64,000 nt of DNA. Origin: Epiperipatus broadwayi. Taxonomy: Eukaryota; Onychophora; Udeonychophora; Euonychophora; Peripatidae. The notes under the pieces are model-generated. The model was not told the origin of the DNA. It worked only from the letters and a program-made list of their open reading frames with translations, and made no database searches. This document shows, one piece after another, positions 61,583-64,000 of the stretch. The DNA lies in assembly GCA_028023455.1 (NCBI GenBank), contig JAQFVV010006273.1, positions 3,420,142 to 3,484,141 of the forward strand, given 5' to 3'. Both the position numbers and the translations under genes were made by a program. Numbering within the stretch: the stretch's first letter is position 1; the number at the start of each line of letters is the position of its first letter.

Positions 61583-61652
<70 letters not shown>
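61583..61652. repeat. Long (TA)n microsatellite
   Basis: About 68 bp of uninterrupted TA. Confidence 0.97.
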
Positions 61653-61653
<1 letters not shown>

Positions 61654-61684
61654 CAAACTAACCAAAGGAAATACATATAAAAAC

Positions 61685-61797
61685 AAAAAGACTTATAAAT
61701 CCAATAAATAATATTTCAACCCGAGGACTGGTTTTCATCAGAAAGAAAAACCAATCCTCTGGTTGAAATATTATTTATTGGATTTATAAGTCTTTTT
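61685..61797. repeat. 113-bp snapback with 51-bp arms
   Basis: AAAAAGACTTATAAATCCAA begins the left arm (61685-61735), which is repeated inverted at 61747-61797 with about three mismatches; the loop is 11 nt. It is flanked on both sides by (TA)n. Within it the minus strand reads CTGATGA...GGTTGAAA, superficially hammerhead-like. Confidence 0.9.
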
Positions 61798-61802
61798 TTG
61801 TT

Positions 61803-61846
61803 TATATATATATATATGTGTGTGTGTATGTGTGTGTGTGTGTGTC
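61803..61846. repeat. (TA)n(TG)n microsatellite
   Basis: Short (TA)n followed by interrupted (TG)n. Confidence 0.95.
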
Positions 61847-61937
61847 TATAAGGGACACAGTATAAAATAAGTGTTTATTATTATTTCATTATATGTAATA
61901 GAGGGTACAGTGTGAACCATTTACATAAATATTCTCT

Positions 61938-62180
61938 AAGAAGAAAAGAAGGAAACCCTCTTTACTTCAACCTATTTTTATATATGAATAGGTGAAGCTG
62001 AAGTGGTTAGATATGACTCGTAAATCATAAGATTTTATGAGTATTAATGTATAATAACAATTGTGGACTTAATTAGTGAAGTATTGAATAGCTTCACACT
62101 CTTAGATCTAACCACTTCAGCTTCACCTATTCATATATAAAAGTAGGTTGAAGTAAAGAGGTTTCCCTCTTTTCTTCCTA
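61938..62180. repeat. Inverted repeat with ~75-bp arms
   Basis: The left arm (61938-62012: AGAAGAAAAGAAGGAAACC ... GAAGTGGTTAGAT) and right arm (62105-62180: ATCTAACCACTTC ... GGTTTCCCTCTTTTCTTC) are near-perfect complements around a ~92-bp loop. It probably represents a MITE-like or foldback element. Confidence 0.88.
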
Positions 62181-62236
62181 GCGTAAGCTTGTGGTTAAGA
62201 CCTGTCCCTACCTTCGAATTTTTCAGATGCTTATTC

Positions 62237-62315
62237 CTAAAGGTTACAGCCTTAGTAAATATTACTTAATATAATAGTGTGCATTTAATAAAATTTATAA
62301 TTATAAATATACTCT
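62237..62315 (+). repeat. Small dispersed repeat, also inside the 5' LTR of element 1
   Basis: GCCTTAGTAAATATTACTTA...GTGCATTTAATAAA closely matches 28998-29055 (GCCTCAGTAAATATTACTTA...GTGCATTTAATAAA). Confidence 0.75.
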
Positions 62316-63299
62316 GTAACATCATTAAATCTATGGACAGAAACTAGCTAAATAATAATAATTCTCGATTAATAAAATGCTAACAATAAATGCTGGTATA
62401 ATACATACATAGGAGTGTGATTGATAGCTTCATAAAAAGGGGGTGTATATTTATGTATAACAGATGTTCCTAGTATCGTAATATAATCGATCATAGATAT
62501 ATAGGCGTTAACATTATAAGGCTTTAAATTTCTGTTCATTTGACTGCATCCTCAATAATGTGTTGCTTGGTAGTCCATTTTTATGACTTCATTAGAAACA
62601 AAGTCTATGGGATATTCAATCACTTGAAAGGTTAAATCTCATCAATTAGCAGAGGCAAATAAATGGTTTTGAGCTATCAAAACATTCCTGAACCTGGGTC
62701 ACACTTAGGCAAATAGGTTCCTTTCTCTGACAATAGATTAGAGGTGAAGTAGCTATCCAGACTTAAGTTAGCATTATAATGAAGTCATCATGTTTTGAGA
62801 CCTGTTCTTCAGATAAATATATATATATTTAATTACATTTTGAGACCTGCTCTTCAAATAAATATATATATTTAATCACTAAATACCACAATGTATTTAC
62901 CACTTTATTTATATTTACACCTTTCTTAATATGATCAATGCATTACTCAGTTAATCTGGAAACATCTGTTGGGGAGTTTATATATATAAAATTTATGTAT
63001 AACTGAGGCTATGTTCAAATTCAGTCTATGGTTTTTTAGCTGGTTTAAGCAGAGTAATGTTACCCTATTCTTGTACTATAAAACAAATCTTATCACTGTT
63101 TCTCTTCTGAATGAAAAATGATGTGGATAATTGATGATGCGTATCAGTGTTTTTTTGGTTTCCATTACAACAATCAACTGATCTTATATATATCTGTGGG
63201 TACTTTCTTTTGTAAAAAATATTATTCATTCATTAATAACAATTTTATGTTAATAATGAACTATAATTTGTCATTATAATGAGGTTGTAAATCTTGATT
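62316..63299. other. AT-rich DNA with a small internal duplication
   Basis: TTTTGAGACCTGYTCTTCA followed by AATAAATATATATA occurs twice (about 62793 and 62838). Nothing else recognised. Confidence 0.5.
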
Positions 63300-63480
63300 A
63301 TTATATTAGAATCCTTTTGAGTTTCATTTCTACCTGACCATCAGGCTACATTGAGAAAAGTTTAACTCTCATTAGACCAAGAGAGTCACTTAGTTTTGAA
63401 CTGGAAAAGCATGTGAGATTTGAACCCACTTTGCCTATGTCTCTAGGTTGGGTTAAAGCAGTTCTACTTTTTTGACCATT
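63300..63480 (-). mobile_element. tRNA-derived SINE, longer family, copy 3
   Basis: Minus strand: GCTTTAACCCAACC, GTGGGTTCAAATCTCACATG (a good B box), AAGTGACTCTCTTGG, CTCAATGTAGCCTGATGGTC then AGGTAGAAAT. It aligns in the same block order with the copies at 16 kb and 39.5 kb, whose heads are less well preserved. Confidence 0.72.
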
Positions 63481-64000
63481 ACAAGTTTTTTTGTATAATC
63501 TGGCATCCCAAAGTGTGGCCTTACCATTAAAGGTAGACTATGAAATGTTTATGTATAGCAATTCTGAGAACCAGGAAAAAAGTGTTTGTATAAAATGGTG
63601 AAGTTGGAAATTGTATTTTTCTTTATCACTTTCTGCTCTCTCTATTAACTTTAGTTAGAAATATATGCTCCACAGAACAAATCAATTGAAACTGATCATT
63701 TGAAAGTAAAATAAGATACTAATTTTTTTGTCTTTCTTACCCTACATGGAAACAGAGTGATTAAACAAGGAATAAAGAAGAAAAAGGGTTAGATGGTAAA
63801 AAAAAATTATATTTATATCATATAGTTTTATCACATAGTCTTATGGGACATTATCCTAGCAAGAAGAGAAATAGATTTAAGTTCAGCCATAAATAAAGAT
63901 ATGATTAGTCAGGCATAAGTAAAATGTTACCATTAAAGGAGAACAAAAGGCTGGAAGGTAAGGAAAAACACCCATCATGGGGTTGATATGAGAGGGGGAG
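63481..64000. other. No recognised feature to window end
   Basis: Mixed AT-rich sequence with no supported ORF or repeat. Confidence 0.5.

Noticed and set aside
61700-61797. CTGATGA...AACC/GGTT...GAAA on the minus strand of the 61.7-kb snapback as a hammerhead ribozyme
   Set aside because: Stem II contains a mismatch or bulge, stem III does not pair convincingly up to a GTC, and no stem I flanks the core. At best a decayed relative.
1-64000. CRISPR array, prokaryotic operon or rRNA
   Set aside because: No regularly spaced short repeats with unique spacers, no long ORFs or ribosome-binding sites; the repeats here have 400-bp periods and eukaryotic TE features.

Overview
The window is AT-rich, gene-poor, repeat-dominated metazoan DNA, most likely from an invertebrate. 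I find no convincing intact host protein gene; almost every recognisable signal is a transposable element, a microsatellite or an inverted repeat. The element mix (Penelope-like retroelement with a GIY-YIG domain, ZBED-type hAT, Gypsy LTR elements, tRNA-derived SINEs, long (TA)n tracts) fits an arthropod, mollusc or cnidarian. The sequence alone does not decide the phylum.

Layout. 2.2-3.9 kb: a decayed Penelope-like element (+). 4.2-5.9 kb: an internally deleted hAT element with an 8-bp target duplication and the C-terminal half of its transposase (-). 7.5 kb: a ~90-bp tRNA-like SINE (-) with a 10-bp target duplication. 8.7-11.4 kb: an array of ~410-bp units, two on the minus strand and five on the plus, each carrying a hammerhead-ribozyme motif. 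11.4-13.5 kb: first copy of a ~2.1-kb LTR-like repeat bounded by (TA)n. 17.0-30.4 kb: a degenerate Gypsy retrotransposon (-) with ~1.9-kb LTRs, whose integrase region is split by a 5.4-kb nested insertion that includes a second 2.1-kb repeat copy. 30.4-37.7 kb: a second LTR element (-) with 1.57-kb LTRs, a recognisable primer-binding site and polypurine tract, a coiled-coil gag-like ORF and no visible pol. It is interrupted at 34.5-36.1 kb by a 1.56-kb insertion of 466-bp hammerhead units flanked by a 14-bp target duplication. 37.9-39.0 kb: a lysine-rich broken ORF (-). 42.2-49.3 kb: two further copies of the 2.1-kb repeat, a foldback element, and a small 396-bp hammerhead insertion with a 13-bp target duplication. 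49.8-51.3 kb: a decayed Gypsy-like gag/protease remnant (+). 52.2 kb: a second short SINE. 57-60.8 kb: a stretch of different composition with more CpG and no recognised element. 61.6-63.5 kb: long (TA)n, two large palindromes and a third copy of a longer SINE family.

The most interesting system is the set of hammerhead-ribozyme repeats. Three related families (410-bp units, 466-bp units and one decayed single copy) keep the same fold: CTGATGA and GAAA cores, a short stem II with a 5-nt loop, a palindromic stem III too short to close alone, and a covarying stem I. Two inserts have 13-14-bp target duplications and a head-to-head inverted organisation. This matches what is known of Penelope-associated hammerheads and non-autonomous retrozymes, and a Penelope-like reverse transcriptase remnant lies in the same window. 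A second notable signal is a covarying hairpin just downstream of a TATA-like box in three copies of the 2.1-kb repeat.
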